64,000 nt of DNA from Kosakonia radicincitans DSM 16656 (GTDB lineage Bacteria > Pseudomonadota > Gammaproteobacteria > Enterobacterales > Enterobacteriaceae). Where the stretch lies: the NCBI RefSeq assembly GCF_000280495.2, contig NZ_CP018016.1, positions 2,542,001 through 2,606,000 of the forward strand, given 5' to 3'. The notes below the pieces were generated by a model. That model searched no databases. It saw only the letters and a program-made list of their open reading frames with translations, and was not told where the DNA came from. How positions within the stretch are numbered: position 1 is the stretch's first letter; every line of letters starts with the position of its first letter. Made by a program: the position numbers and the translations under genes. Positions 1 to 12,515 of this stretch are shown piece after piece.

Positions 1-1347
1 GGTGATTTCCGCCTTAAAGCGCGCGGGCGTATTTTGCGTTTCGATGGCTGGACAAAAGTGATGCCGGCACTGCGCAAGGGCGATGAAGATCGCACTCTGC
101 CGTCGGTGAATAAAGGTGATGTGCTGTCGCTCGTCGAACTGACTCCGGCGCAACACTTTACCAAGCCGCCAGCGCGTTTCAGCGAAGCTTCGCTGGTTAA
201 AGAGCTTGAAAAACGCGGCATTGGCCGTCCGTCCACTTATGCGTCGATCATTTCGACCATTCAGGACAGGGGCTATGTGCGCGTGGAAAACCGTCGCTTC
301 TACGCGGAAAAAATGGGTGAAATCGTTACCGATCGCCTGGAAGAGAACTTCCGCGAGCTGATGAACTACGACTTTACCGCGCAGATGGAAGACAGCCTTG
401 ACCGTGTCGCAAACCATGAAGCCGAGTGGCGGAAGGTGCTGGACAGCTTCTTTGGCGATTTTTCTCGCCAGCTTGAGCAAGCTGAACAGGATCCGGAAGC
501 TGGCGGGATGCGACCGAACCAGATGGTGCTGACCAGCATCGACTGCCCGACCTGCGGCCGTAAAATGGGGATTCGTACTGCCAGTACCGGCGTATTCCTC
601 GGTTGTTCCGGCTATGCGCTGCCGCCAAAAGAGCGCTGTAAAACCACCATTAACCTGGTGCCGGAAAACGAAGTGCTCAATGTGCTGGAAGGCGATGACG
701 CGGAAACCAACGCGCTGCGTGCCAAACGTCGTTGCCAGAAGTGTGGCACGGCGATGGACAGCTACCTCATTGATCCGAAGCGCAAATTGCATGTTTGCGG
801 TAATAACCCGACCTGTGATGGCTACGAAATCGAAGAGGGCGAGTTCCGCATCAAGGGGTATGACGGTCCGATCGTTGAATGTGAGAAGTGCGGTTCTGAA
901 ATGCACCTGAAAATGGGGCGTTTTGGTAAGTACATGGCATGTACCAACGACGAATGCAAAAACACGCGTAAAATTCTGCGTAACGGCGACGTAGCACCGC
1001 CGAAGGAAGATCCGGTGCCATTGCCGGAGCTGCCTTGCGAGAAATCCGACGCTTATTTCGTGTTGCGTGATGGTGCTGCCGGGGTGTTCCTCGCCGCCAA
1101 TACCTTCCCGAAATCGCGTGAAACGCGTGCACCGCTGGTGGAGGAACTGTACCGTTTCCGTGATCGTCTGCCGGAAAAACTGCGTTACCTGGCCGATGCA
1201 CCACAGCAGGATCCGGAAGGTAATAAAACGATTGTCCGCTTTAGCCGTAAAACCAAACAGCAGTACGTGGCATCGGAAAAAGAGGGCAAAGCAACCGGAT
1301 GGTCGGCTTTCTACATTGATAACAAATGGACTGAAGCTAAAAAATAA
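1..1347 (+). CDS. topA: DNA topoisomerase I, C-terminal part (5' end outside window)
   Basis: The reading frame is open from base 1, so the gene enters from the left and only its last 448 codons are visible. TopA relaxes negatively supercoiled DNA and is a type IA enzyme. This part starts downstream of the catalytic tyrosine domain. It carries the C-terminal four-cysteine zinc ribbons: CPTCGRK near base 545, CQKCGT near base 735 and CEKCGS near base 880. A basic tail ending in KWTEAKK follows. It closely resembles E. coli TopA and lies directly upstream of cysB, as in E. coli. An intrinsic terminator follows the stop codon. I see no disruption. Confidence 0.97.
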   Translation, partial: GDFRLKARGRILRFDGWTKVMPALRKGDEDRTLPSVNKGDVLSLVELTPAQHFTKPPARFSEASLVKELEKRGIGRPSTYASIISTIQDRGYVRVENRRFYAEKMGEIVTDRLEENFRELMNYDFTAQMEDSLDRVANHEAEWRKVLDSFFGDFSRQLEQAEQDPEAGGMRPNQMVLTSIDCPTCGRKMGIRTASTGVFLGCSGYALPPKERCKTTINLVPENEVLNVLEGDDAETNALRAKRRCQKCGTAMDSYLIDPKRKLHVCGNNPTCDGYEIEEGEFRIKGYDGPIVECEKCGSEMHLKMGRFGKYMACTNDECKNTRKILRNGDVAPPKEDPVPLPELPCEKSDAYFVLRDGAAGVFLAANTFPKSRETRAPLVEELYRFRDRLPEKLRYLADAPQQDPEGNKTIVRFSRKTKQQYVASEKEGKATGWSAFYIDNKWTEAKK

Positions 1348-1370
1348 GCGACTTCAGTTACCTATCCCCA

Positions 1371-1396
1371 AAGGGCCGCTCTGTCGGCCCTTTTTT
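1371..1396 (+). terminator. Intrinsic terminator of topA
   Basis: AAGGGCCG pairs with CGGCCCTT around a six-base loop, followed by a run of T, 23 bases after the topA stop codon. Confidence 0.85.
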
Positions 1397-1448
1397 ATGC
1401 CTGCATTATTATTCTTTGTTAGCTGCTATACACAGAAGCTATAAATGA

Positions 1449-2504
<1,056 letters not shown>

Positions 2505-2510
2505 TGTCAG

Positions 2511-2540
2511 AGGGTATCTTTTCGACTGAAAAGATACCCT
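2511..2540. terminator. Perfect 13-bp inverted repeat after cysB
   Basis: AGGGTATCTTTTC and its exact complement flank a GACT loop, six bases after the cysB stop. Outer bases GTCAGA and TCTGAC can extend the stem. There is no T-run, so it may be a processing or stability hairpin rather than a true intrinsic terminator. Confidence 0.55.
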
Positions 2541-2599
2541 TAACTCTGACTAAAGCTAAATCACTATTATCATCATCTGACTTATCGAAAATCCGCCTC

Positions 2600-2615
2600 A
2601 GTGATTGAAATCACA
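2600..2615. promoter_or_regulatory. Candidate CRP-type site upstream of ymiA
   Basis: GTGA, six bases, then TCAC form a good match to the CRP consensus core, with A on both outer flanks. It lies about 240 bases before ymiA in an otherwise gene-free AT-rich stretch (2541-2855). I see no other clear feature there. Regulation by CRP is inferred from the motif alone. Confidence 0.35.
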
Positions 2616-2855
2616 TCCTCAAAGCAGACACTGTCACTAATTAGCGACAAAAATAGAAACTAAATTGCTGGTCTGCAAATTTATTACTTCAATAATTTAT
2701 TTGTGGTCAAAAGATTAAATATTTCTTTGGAAATGGTGAGTAAATTCACTGGATTTTCGGCTAAAGTTCTTTTAGGATTTGTCTCATCTCATGATTAATT
2801 GTACCTATTGTTGGTGCCTAAAATGATAAGTGATGTCGATTGTACGAGGTTAGCA

Positions 2856-2984
2856 ATGCCATCAGGAAGTGAAGAGCCAAAAAGGGATCCTGAGCTCAAG
2901 CGTAAAGCCTGGCTGGCGGTATTTCTTGGTTCTGCCTTATTTTGGGCGGTTATCGCGTTATTGATCTGGAAATTCTGGGGTTAA
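2856..2984 (+). CDS. ymiA: Small inner-membrane protein YmiA
   Basis: This is a 42-residue protein starting MPSGSEEPKRDPELKRKAW. A single hydrophobic helix (LAVFLGSALFWAVIALLIW) follows, so the charged N-terminus probably faces the cytoplasm. I chose the ATG at 2856 because GAGG sits six bases upstream. An earlier in-frame ATG at 2799 would add 19 residues with no good ribosome-binding site. E. coli ymiA occupies the same place between cysB and acnA and is nearly identical over this span. Its function is unknown. yciX begins one base after its stop, so the two are probably cotranscribed. Confidence 0.8.
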   Translation: MPSGSEEPKRDPELKRKAWLAVFLGSALFWAVIALLIWKFWG

Positions 2985-2985
2985 A

Positions 2986-3156
2986 ATGGCTATAGCGGGT
3001 CGATTAGAACCAGTTAAGCAAGTATGTCAGCTTCGTGACACACCACAGAAAGCGAAAACCAAAACTGTGACCTCTATTCCAGCATGCTGGAAACTGACGC
3101 CACAGCAGCAAGCTTTTATTGATGCCTTCGCGGAAGACGACACCAAAAAACAATAA
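2986..3156 (+). CDS. yciX: Conserved small protein YciX
   Basis: A 56-residue protein begins MAIAGRLEPVKQVCQLRDTP, and ends AFIDAFAEDDTKKQ. It has no membrane helix or signal peptide and contains two cysteines. It resembles E. coli YciX, found at the same place. The ATG lies one base after the ymiA stop, which points to translational coupling, since no separate Shine-Dalgarno sequence is obvious outside the ymiA end. Function unknown. Confidence 0.75.
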   Translation: MAIAGRLEPVKQVCQLRDTPQKAKTKTVTSIPACWKLTPQQQAFIDAFAEDDTKKQ

Positions 3157-3294
3157 ATATATCATCAGAATAATTGTGGGAAATTATCTGCGCTATTCAT
3201 TGATATGTTCTTATGTACTCTTTAATTAATACACAGCATAAATGAATTGAGTAAAGACTCAGTTTTAATGAATAGTTTTTCTGGTAATTTATTG

Positions 3295-3393
3295 ATGAAT
3301 AATGATTGTCGAATGAAATACTGGTCGTGGATCACCGTGTTTTCTGTTTCCATCCTCTTTTGGACTCAGATTGTCTGGATGCTCTTCCGGTAA
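3295..3393 (+). CDS. ymiC: Microprotein YmiC-like, single membrane helix
   Basis: A 32-residue peptide containing MKYWSWITVFSVSILFW is almost entirely one transmembrane helix. It sits just upstream of acnA, where E. coli encodes the 31-residue YmiC with the same MKYWSW core. In-frame ATGs at 3268, 3295 and 3313 are possible. I chose 3295 because it gives the E. coli-like length. The ribosome-binding site is weak. A strong terminator follows eight bases after the stop, closing this microprotein unit before acnA. Function unknown. Confidence 0.65.
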   Translation: MNNDCRMKYWSWITVFSVSILFWTQIVWMLFR

Positions 3394-3400
3394 TGAATTG

Positions 3401-3427
3401 AAAAGCCTCGCAACTGCGGGGCTTTTT
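3401..3427 (+). terminator. Intrinsic terminator after ymiC
   Basis: AAAAGCCTCGC and GCGGGGCTTTT form a long stem with a four-base AACT loop, followed by more T. It isolates the microprotein genes from acnA. Confidence 0.85.
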
Positions 3428-3515
3428 TAATTTCCTCGCCTGCAAATTTGTCCATTTGTAGCAATTGGGGTTGTTATCAAATCGTTACGATATGTTTGTG
3501 TTATCTTTAATACAG

Positions 3516-3535
3516 ACCCTGAAGATCCTCAGGGT
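3516..3535 (+). promoter_or_regulatory. Hairpin in the acnA leader
   Basis: ACCCTGA and TCAGGGT form a perfect seven-base stem with a six-base loop, 30 bases before the acnA start. No T-run follows, so it is not a terminator. It may be an operator or an mRNA leader structure. Confidence 0.35.
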
Positions 3536-3565
3536 ATCGCAATCCCTGTAAGTAAGGAGGAGCAC

Positions 3566-6241
<2,676 letters not shown>

Positions 6242-6243
6242 AC

Positions 6244-6271
6244 AAAAAGGCCTGCAGATGCGGGCCTTTTT
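6244..6271. terminator. Bidirectional terminator between acnA and ribA
   Basis: AAAAAGGCC and GGCCTTTTT flank a short loop. A on one side and T on the other let it serve both converging genes. Confidence 0.85.
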
Positions 6272-6287
6272 ACTTTCATCGGGCAGC

Positions 6288-6875
6288 TTATTTCAGCAGA
6301 TGCCCCATTTTTTCGGCTTTGGTATCCAGATAATGTTCGTTTTTCGGGTTGCGGCCGACAATCAGCGGTACGCGTTCCACGATGTTGATCCCGGCTTCGG
6401 TCAGGATTTCCACTTTCTTTGGGTTATTGGTCAGCAGGCGGACTTCATCGACGCCCAGCAGTTTGAACATATCGGCGCACAGGGTGAAATCGCGTTCATC
6501 GGCGGCGAAACCCAGTTGATGGTTGGCCTCAACGGTGTCGTAGCCCTGATCCTGCAACGCATAAGCGCGAATTTTATTCAGTAGACCAATGTTACGGCCT
6601 TCCTGGCGATGATAAAGCAACACTCCACGGCCTTCCTCGGCGATATGATTCAGGGCCGCTTCAAGCTGAAAACCGCAGTCACAACGCAAACTGAAAAGTG
6701 CGTCACCGGTCAGACACTCCGAGTGCACGCGCGCCAGGACAGGCAACTGCCCGGAAATATCGCCGAAAACAAGAGCAACGTGATCTTGCCCGGTAGCCAG
6801 TTCTTCAAAACCCACCATCAGGAAGTCGCCCCATGGGGTTGGCAGCTTGGCTTCTGCCACACGTTTAAGTTGCAT
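6288..6875 (-). CDS. ribA: GTP cyclohydrolase II
   Basis: RibA opens GTP to a diaminopyrimidine, formate and pyrophosphate, the first step of riboflavin synthesis. Zinc ligands appear as the family pattern [16 protein letters not shown] (about residues 53-68). The catalytic region [11 protein letters not shown] follows. At 195 residues it matches the family. I chose the ATG at 6875 ([16 protein letters not shown]) because GGAG lies seven bases upstream; an earlier in-frame ATG at 6902 has no such site. It is transcribed toward acnA and divergently from pgpB. Confidence 0.96.
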   Translation of the reverse strand: MQLKRVAEAKLPTPWGDFLMVGFEELATGQDHVALVFGDISGQLPVLARVHSECLTGDALFSLRCDCGFQLEAALNHIAEEGRGVLLYHRQEGRNIGLLNKIRAYALQDQGYDTVEANHQLGFAADERDFTLCADMFKLLGVDEVRLLTNNPKKVEILTEAGINIVERVPLIVGRNPKNEHYLDTKAEKMGHLLK

Positions 6876-7071
6876 GTGAATCTCCGAATTATATTGGCGC
6901 ACTGCGCGCCTTTAGCCTGTTGGCCTTCTGTATAGGTGTATTTTGCCACAATGCACTGAATAACACCTACAAGTGACCATTCCATTGCTGGTTAAACGCA
7001 CAAATACGGCGCTTTTAGCGTGAATGTTATATTTCGGTTATGATTGAGTCGCTTATCAGAAAGGAGAGGAC

Positions 7072-7836
7072 ATGCTGTCAATTGTAAAGCGTACAACTGT
7101 GGGAGCGGCGATTTTATTGGTGATGCCGCTGACCGTGTGGGTTTCCGGCTGGAGTTGGCAGCCCGGACAATCCCGATGGTGGCTCCATTTTCTCTTCTGG
7201 CTAACCGAAACGGTTACGCAACCGTGGGGGATTATTACGCACGTGGCGCTGTGCGGCTGGTTTCTCTGGTGCCTGCGTTTTCGCCTGAAAGCGGCGCTGA
7301 TGCTGTTTGCTATTCTTGGATGCGCAATCCTGGTCGGGCAGGGGGTAAAATCCTTCGTCAAAGAGCGGGTGCAGGAGCCGCGTCCTTTCGTGTTATGGCT
7401 GGAAAAAACGCACAATATCCCGGCGGATGAGTTCTACACTTTAAAGCGTAAGGCACGGGGAGAACTGGTAAAATCGCAACTCTCCGGACAGCATGATATT
7501 CCTGGTTTTTTACGTAAACATTGGCAAAAAGGGACCGGTTTTGCCTTTCCTTCCGGGCACACTATGTTTGCTGCCAGCTGGGCGCTGCTGGGTGTGGGGT
7601 TATTGTGGCCGCGCAGACGGACATGGACCATTGTTTTCCTGCTAGTATGGGCAACCGGGGTAATGGGTAGCCGTTTATTGCTGGGTATGCACTGGCCGCG
7701 CGATTTGGTGGTCGCAACGCTGATCTCCTGGCTGCTGGTTACGCTGGCAACCTGGCTGGCGCAATGCCTGTGTGGGCCATTAACGCCGCCTGCGCAAGAG
7801 GTGCCAGAAATTGTCGCCAGAGATCGCGAGACTTGA
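7072..7836 (+). CDS. pgpB: Phosphatidylglycerophosphatase B / undecaprenyl-diphosphatase
   Basis: PgpB is an inner-membrane lipid phosphatase of the PAP2 superfamily. It acts on phosphatidylglycerol phosphate and undecaprenyl pyrophosphate. The three family motifs are visible: KERVQEPRP near residue 97, PSGH near residue 160 and SRLLLGMHWPRD near residue 200. Several hydrophobic helices span the 254 residues. AAGGAGAG precedes the ATG. lapA starts 140 bases downstream, as in E. coli. Confidence 0.95.
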   Translation: MLSIVKRTTVGAAILLVMPLTVWVSGWSWQPGQSRWWLHFLFWLTETVTQPWGIITHVALCGWFLWCLRFRLKAALMLFAILGCAILVGQGVKSFVKERVQEPRPFVLWLEKTHNIPADEFYTLKRKARGELVKSQLSGQHDIPGFLRKHWQKGTGFAFPSGHTMFAASWALLGVGLLWPRRRTWTIVFLLVWATGVMGSRLLLGMHWPRDLVVATLISWLLVTLATWLAQCLCGPLTPPAQEVPEIVARDRET

Positions 7837-7976
7837 TTTTCGATATTTCGCCCGCAAATCGGAATTTGGCATTATGTAATTTCATTCCACGATGGGCGCT
7901 AAAATGATAGGTTATAAGGCTGCGTGCAGTCATTTGCATAGAAATTCGTCGCCTGAACCACATAACGGGATGTAAT

Positions 7977-8285
7977 GTGAAATATTTACTCATTTTCTTA
8001 CTGGTATTAGCGATTTTTGTCGTGTCGATTACGCTTGGTGCGCAAAACGATCAGCAAGTGACATTCAATTATTTACTCGCGCAGGGCGAATATCGCATTT
8101 CTACGCTGTTGGCTGTGCTGTTTGCAGCCGGGTTTATCATCGGCTGGCTGATTTGCGGCCTGTTCTGGCTACGCGTGCGTGTCTCTCTGGTTCGCGCGGA
8201 ACGTAAGATCAAACGACTTGAGCACCAGCTTGCTCCCGCCTCAGATGTACCGGTTGTCTCCGGCACAGCGGCGGTGAAGGAATAA
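7977..8285 (+). CDS. lapA: LPS assembly protein A
   Basis: LapA (YciS) is a small inner-membrane protein working with LapB in the balance of lipopolysaccharide synthesis. The 102 residues have two transmembrane helices (about 3-23 and 44-66) and a basic cytoplasmic coiled region (RVSLVRAERKIKRLEHQL). The start is GTG at 7977, giving the E. coli-like MKYLLIFLLVLAIF. The GGGA upstream supports it. lapB begins six bases after the stop, so the two form an operon. Confidence 0.93.
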   Translation: MKYLLIFLLVLAIFVVSITLGAQNDQQVTFNYLLAQGEYRISTLLAVLFAAGFIIGWLICGLFWLRVRVSLVRAERKIKRLEHQLAPASDVPVVSGTAAVKE

Positions 8286-8291
8286 TATTTT

Positions 8292-9461
8292 ATGCTGGAG
8301 TTGCTGTTTCTGTTGTTACCTGTCGCCGCTGCCTACGGCTGGTATATGGGGCGCAGAAATGCTCAACAAACAAAGCAGGATGAAGCTAACCGGCTCTCAC
8401 GTGAATATGTGGCTGGGGTTAACCTGTTACTCAGCAACCAGCAAGATAAGGCTGTAGATCTGTTCCTCGAGATGTTGAAAGAGGATACCGGCACCGTCGA
8501 AGCTCATCTCACCCTTGGTAACCTGTTCCGCTCGCGCGGCGAAGTGGATCGCGCTATTCGCATACACCAGACGCTGATGGAAAGCGCTTCGCTCACCTAT
8601 GACCAGCGTCTGCTGGCCGTGCAGCAACTGGGTCGTGACTATATGGCGGCGGGTCTGTATGACCGGGCCGAAGATATGTTCAAGCAATTGGTCGATGAGA
8701 CGGATTTCCGCGTCAACGCACTGCAGCAATTGCTGCAAATTTTTCAGGCCACCAGTGAATGGCAGAAAGCGATTGATGTGGCTGAGCGGCTGGTGAAACT
8801 CGGCAAAGAGAAGCAACTCGTCGAGATCGCCCATTTCTACTGTGAGCTGGCGCTGCAACAGATGGGCAATGAAGATATGGATCGTGCGATGGGGCTGCTG
8901 AAAAAAGGTGCCGCCGCCGATCGTAATAGCCCACGCGTCTCCATCATGATGGGGCGGGTGTTTATGACCAACGGGGAGTACAGTAAAGCGGTCGAAACAT
9001 TGTTGCGGGTTATCGAGCAGGATAAGGAGCTGGTATGCGAAACGCTGGATATGCTCCAGACCTGCTATCAGCAACTGGGCAAAAATGACGAGTGGGCAGC
9101 TTTTCTACAACGTTGTGTTGAAGAGAACGTTGGCGCCACCGCGGAACTGATGCTGGCGGAAATCATTGAGCAGCGTGATGGGGCAGATGCTGCGCAGAGC
9201 TACGTGACCCGACAGGTACAGCGTCATCCGACCATGCGTGTGTTCCACAAACTTATTGATTATCATTTGAATGATGCAGAGGAAGGGCGTGCGAAAGAGA
9301 GCCTGATGGTACTGCGCGACATGGTGGGTGAGCAGGTGCGCAGTAAACCGCGCTACCGCTGCCATAAATGCGGTTTTACGGCATTTACCATTTACTGGCA
9401 CTGTCCGTCGTGCCGGGCGTGGTCAACGGTTAAGCCTATTCGCGGCCTCGATGGGCAGTGA
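8292..9461 (+). CDS. lapB: LPS assembly protein B (TPR and rubredoxin-type)
   Basis: LapB (YciM) is an essential inner-membrane adaptor. With FtsH it controls degradation of LpxC, the committed enzyme of lipid A synthesis. The 389 residues begin with a membrane anchor (LLFLLLPVAAAYGWYMG). TPR repeats fill about residues 35-330. The protein ends with a rubredoxin-like metal site of two CxxC pairs (CHKCGF and CPSCRA). Length and order match E. coli. Confidence 0.96.
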   Translation: MLELLFLLLPVAAAYGWYMGRRNAQQTKQDEANRLSREYVAGVNLLLSNQQDKAVDLFLEMLKEDTGTVEAHLTLGNLFRSRGEVDRAIRIHQTLMESASLTYDQRLLAVQQLGRDYMAAGLYDRAEDMFKQLVDETDFRVNALQQLLQIFQATSEWQKAIDVAERLVKLGKEKQLVEIAHFYCELALQQMGNEDMDRAMGLLKKGAAADRNSPRVSIMMGRVFMTNGEYSKAVETLLRVIEQDKELVCETLDMLQTCYQQLGKNDEWAAFLQRCVEENVGATAELMLAEIIEQRDGADAAQSYVTRQVQRHPTMRVFHKLIDYHLNDAEEGRAKESLMVLRDMVGEQVRSKPRYRCHKCGFTAFTIYWHCPSCRAWSTVKPIRGLDGQ

Positions 9462-9649
9462 TTTTTTAAAAGCCCTTATTTTAGTTACAACATACTGATA
9501 GATTTGAACACCCATTTGTCAGACCTGCGCAGTAACATCGCTTTGCAGGCGAAAAATGGAAACTGTTATTTCCAGGCTCCCGCAGGTAGAATGCACGCCG
9601 TTTATTCACTTCGCGCCTGTGCGGGTGCCTCATTTCAGAAGGTCTGATC

Positions 9650-10387
9650 ATGACATCTACTCCTTTATCGACTTCCCGCGCTGTGACTGCTTCCCCGGTG
9701 GTAGTGGCACTTGATTACGATAACCGCGACAAAGCACTGGCGTTTGTCGACCGCATCGATCCCCGCGATTGCCGCCTGAAAGTGGGCAAAGAGATGTTTA
9801 CGTTGTTCGGGCCGCAACTGGTGCGCGATCTGCAACAGCGTGGTTTTGATATTTTCCTCGACCTGAAATTTCATGATATCCCTAACACCACGGCGCATGC
9901 GGTGAAAGCAGCGGCAGAACTCGGTGTGTGGATGGTTAACGTTCACGCCTCGGGTGGGGCGCGGATGATGACGGCGGCGAAAGAGGCGCTATCGTCTTTT
10001 GGCTCCGATGCGCCGCTGCTGATCGCTGTGACCGTATTAACCAGCATGGAAGCCAGCGATTTACAGGATCTGGGCATCAACACCTCACCGGCAGAGCATG
10101 CTGAGCGTCTGGCGCGCCTGACGCAGCAGTGCGGCCTTGATGGCGTAGTCTGCTCTGCTCAGGAAGCCGTACGTTTCAAAAGCGAACTGGGTAAGGCGTT
10201 TAAACTGGTGACGCCGGGCATTCGTCCCAAGGGCAGTGCAGCGGGCGATCAACGCCGTATTATGACGCCGGAAGAGGCGCAGCTTGCAGGCGTAGACTAT
10301 ATGGTAATTGGACGCCCGGTTACGCAATCGGAAGATCCGGCCGCAACCCTGAAAGCCATCAACGCTTCGCTGGGTAAGGGGGCTTAA
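9650..10387 (+). CDS. pyrF: Orotidine 5'-phosphate decarboxylase
   Basis: PyrF makes UMP from OMP, the last step of de novo pyrimidine synthesis. The signature [10 protein letters not shown] (about residues 70-80) contains the catalytic Lys and Asp. The phosphate-binding TPGIRP and MVIGRPVT segments follow. At 245 residues it matches the family. AAGG precedes the ATG. The stop codon TAA overlaps the yciH ATG by one base, so the two are translationally coupled. The 188-base gap upstream probably holds the promoter, but I found no strong match. Confidence 0.96.
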   Translation: MTSTPLSTSRAVTASPVVVALDYDNRDKALAFVDRIDPRDCRLKVGKEMFTLFGPQLVRDLQQRGFDIFLDLKFHDIPNTTAHAVKAAAELGVWMVNVHASGGARMMTAAKEALSSFGSDAPLLIAVTVLTSMEASDLQDLGINTSPAEHAERLARLTQQCGLDGVVCSAQEAVRFKSELGKAFKLVTPGIRPKGSAAGDQRRIMTPEEAQLAGVDYMVIGRPVTQSEDPAATLKAINASLGKGA

Positions 10388-10713
10388 TGAGCGACAACAA
10401 CAGCCGTCTGGTTTATTCGACGGAAACCGGGCGTATTGACGAGCCCAAAGAGGCTGCCGTACGCCCGAAAGGCGATGGCATTGTACGTATTCAACGTCAG
10501 ACCAGCGGACGCAAAGGCAAAGGCGTGTGCCTGATCACCGGTATCGATTCTGATGATGAAACACTAGCGAAACTGGCCGCTGAATTGAAGAAAAAATGTG
10601 GATGCGGCGGTGCGGTAAAAAACGGTGTAATTGAGATCCAGGGGGACAAGCGTGATTTATTAAAATCGCTGCTGGAAGCCAAAGGAATGAAAGTCAAACT
10701 TGCCGGTGGATAA
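10387..10713 (+). CDS. yciH: SUI1/eIF1-family translation factor YciH
   Basis: YciH is the bacterial homologue of eukaryotic initiation factor eIF1 and influences start-site fidelity in E. coli. The 108 residues contain the SUI1 fold with GKGVCLITGID and KKKCGCGGAVKNG, then a basic end. It is coupled to pyrF by a one-base TAATG overlap and is followed by a strong terminator. Confidence 0.95.
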   Translation: MSDNNSRLVYSTETGRIDEPKEAAVRPKGDGIVRIQRQTSGRKGKGVCLITGIDSDDETLAKLAAELKKKCGCGGAVKNGVIEIQGDKRDLLKSLLEAKGMKVKLAGG

Positions 10714-10720
10714 AACAGAA

Positions 10721-10751
10721 AGGCCGCGATATAAATCGCGGCCTTATTTTT
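10721..10751 (+). terminator. Intrinsic terminator of pyrF-yciH
   Basis: AGGCCGCGAT and ATCGCGGCCT form a perfect ten-base stem with an ATAA loop, followed by T-rich sequence. Confidence 0.88.
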
Positions 10752-10819
10752 ACACTGCGTAACTCAGACCTGAAAAGAAAGTATATTTATTTTCTTGTTG
10801 TCGCCGTTTCAATGACCAA

Positions 10820-11041
10820 TTATTTACCAACCTGGTGGCCAATAATACCGCCGACAGCCGCGCCACCTAATGTACCCAGCGTGCTACCATCAGTCAGTAC
10901 AGCACCACCCAGCGCGCCCGCACCTGCGCCGATGGCAGTATTACGAGAACGTTTATCCCAGTGACCGCAGGCGCTCAGAGACATTGCCAGGGTTACGGTG
11001 AGAAGTGCGGTGGCCATTTTTTTACTTGTTAACATCATCAT
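10820..11041 (-). CDS. osmB: Osmotically inducible lipoprotein B
   Basis: OsmB is a small glycine-rich outer-membrane lipoprotein induced by high osmolarity and stationary phase. A signal peptide ends in the lipobox LSAC near residue 25. A Gly/Ala-rich glycine-zipper region (GAGAGALGGAVLTDGSTLG) follows. Three ATG codons lie in a row. AGGAG sits five bases before the first, so I start there, but the second would give the E. coli-like length. A sigma-S type promoter lies upstream. Confidence 0.92.
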   Translation of the reverse strand: MMMLTSKKMATALLTVTLAMSLSACGHWDKRSRNTAIGAGAGALGGAVLTDGSTLGTLGGAAVGGIIGHQVGK

Positions 11042-11083
11042 ACTTTCTCCTGAATTATCGATTCACGGAAAAATGTTCTCTTT

Positions 11084-11091
11084 AAGTATAG
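11084..11091 (-). promoter_or_regulatory. Candidate sigma-S (-10) element for osmB
   Basis: On the minus strand CTATACTT matches the extended -10 of RpoS promoters, about 45 bases before the osmB start. E. coli osmB is known to be RpoS-dependent. Confidence 0.6.
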
Positions 11092-11271
11092 AAGCTGTAG
11101 CCCACCTTAAAGCACTTCCGTGAAACCTTGCTGCGCAGGTGTAATACAATCACGCGAGTGATAGTCACTTCCTGTTATATCGCTAATATTAATTTTACTC
11201 GCGGGCAGAAAGTCAGACAGGTAAAAACTCTTAATCAACGCGTCGGAATATTCCCAGATATAAGTAAGATA

Positions 11272-11287
11272 GCCCGCTTTCGCGGGC
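11272..11287 (-). terminator. Hairpin after yciT
   Basis: GCCCGC and GCGGGC pair around a four-base loop, just beyond the yciT stop. The T-content after it is modest, so termination strength is uncertain. Confidence 0.45.
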
Positions 11288-11293
11288 GGAGAA

Positions 11294-12052
11294 TTAATCA
11301 GTAATACCGGGTTTAACAATATCAACGATCAGGCCTGCCTGGCGAAGTTGTTGATGTGCTTCGGAAGAGAGTTTTTCATCGGTAATCACCCGCTGGAAGC
11401 GTTCAGCCGGGCCTAGCGTATAAGGATGCATCACACCAAATTTGGAGCTATCGGTAAGCACAATCGCCTCGCTGCCTTTTTCCAGCACCGCATTAACGAC
11501 ATCAGTACGCATCATATCCCGACCGGTAAAACCCGTTTCCGGCTGCCAGCCATCGATACCGATAAACGCTTTACTGAAGTGCACCTGCTGGATGTACTGC
11601 CGCGTCAGCGGGCCGACCATGCTTTCACTCTTTTTCTGGTAGATGCCGCCAAGCAGGATCACATCGCACAGCGACTCCTTCAGCAGGTGCGCGATATAGC
11701 TGCTGACAGTAATAATGGTGATGTCGCTCTGTTCGCCTAACTTGCGGGCGAGCAGCGCATTACTGCTGCCGTTTTCAATAAATACAGTTTCGCCTGGGCT
11801 AACCAGAGAGGCGGCAAAATCCGCCAGCGCGCGCTTGACGGTGTAGTTACTCATCATGCGCGTTTCAACATCATCGCTATCCAGCGGCACGGCAAAACCG
11901 TGTGTGCGGCGCAGATAGCTCTGTTTCTCCAGCGTATTCAGATCCTGGCGAATCGTGACTTCAGAAACGCCGGTCATGCGAGCCAGATCGGCGACGCTCA
12001 TCTGGCCTTTATCAATCACCGTTTGCAGAATAATTTGTTGTCGGGAATTCAT
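11294..12052 (-). CDS. yciT: DeoR-family transcriptional regulator YciT
   Basis: The 252 residues start with a DeoR-type helix-turn-helix (about residues 1-55, [20 protein letters not shown]). A sugar-phosphate-sensing domain follows, with [10 protein letters not shown] and the C-terminal [10 protein letters not shown]. coli YciT occupies the same locus beside osmB and is linked to osmotic stress. The extreme C-terminus differs from E. coli. The target genes and effector cannot be read from sequence. Confidence 0.92.
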   Translation of the reverse strand: MNSRQQIILQTVIDKGQMSVADLARMTGVSEVTIRQDLNTLEKQSYLRRTHGFAVPLDSDDVETRMMSNYTVKRALADFAASLVSPGETVFIENGSSNALLARKLGEQSDITIITVSSYIAHLLKESLCDVILLGGIYQKKSESMVGPLTRQYIQQVHFSKAFIGIDGWQPETGFTGRDMMRTDVVNAVLEKGSEAIVLTDSSKFGVMHPYTLGPAERFQRVITDEKLSSEAHQQLRQAGLIVDIVKPGITD

Positions 12053-12140
12053 AGTCGTGTCGTTTTAATCAGGTATTGAATTCGGACATCACCACTGCGG
12101 CTATCGCATCCTGCTGCCGCGTGATGGTGAAAATGAAAGA

Positions 12141-12323
12141 TCAAATTTCCCAGGGCGTTTTAGGCGCGCCAGAAGAGGAGGCCTTGTCGTTGTTGTCGAG
12201 ATCCAATAATTCCGCCTTCAGAATCTCCAGATTGCGAATTGCAGATTGTGTGTCTCCGGCAACCAGTATGTCCAGAACGGTATCGATCCGGCCCGCAAGG
12301 AGTTTAAGGTCAATGTCTGCCAT
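12141..12323 (-). CDS. yciZ: Small conserved protein YciZ (UPF0509)
   Basis: A 60-residue soluble protein, [20 protein letters not shown] at its start, resembles E. coli YciZ (57 residues) at the same locus. It is mostly helical and acidic with a variable Ser/Lys-rich tail. It has no signal peptide or membrane helix. AAGGTG precedes the start. Function unknown. Confidence 0.85.
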   Translation of the reverse strand: MADIDLKLLAGRIDTVLDILVAGDTQSAIRNLEILKAELLDLDNNDKASSSGAPKTPWEI

Positions 12324-12479
12324 ACCTTCACCTTTATATCGAAAAATGAATAAATTAATGATGCAGAAAAGAGTGTAAAAAGAGAAGAAAAAAAACGAAA
12401 TCTCAAATTCTTATAAGCACTCAGCATATATTCATTATGTCACAGGCAGCCCGGTTCTGGCGTGGATTAGTCTTGCAGT

Positions 12480-12499
12480 GCGCGCAATGCGCTTTTTTT
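12480..12499 (+). promoter_or_regulatory. Short GC hairpin with T-run before rpfF
   Basis: GCGC, a five-base loop, GCGC and then seven T lie immediately before the rpfF ribosome-binding site. This looks like a minimal terminator or attenuator, but the stem is only four pairs. The rest of the yciZ-rpfF gap shows nothing I can name. Confidence 0.3.
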
Positions 12500-12515
12500 A
12501 CCGGAGGATAAAGCA

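Noticed and set aside
11107..11325. Minus-strand 72-codon frame between osmB and yciT
   Set aside because: It crosses the yciT end and hairpin and lacks a ribosome-binding site; the interval is better explained by the osmB promoter.
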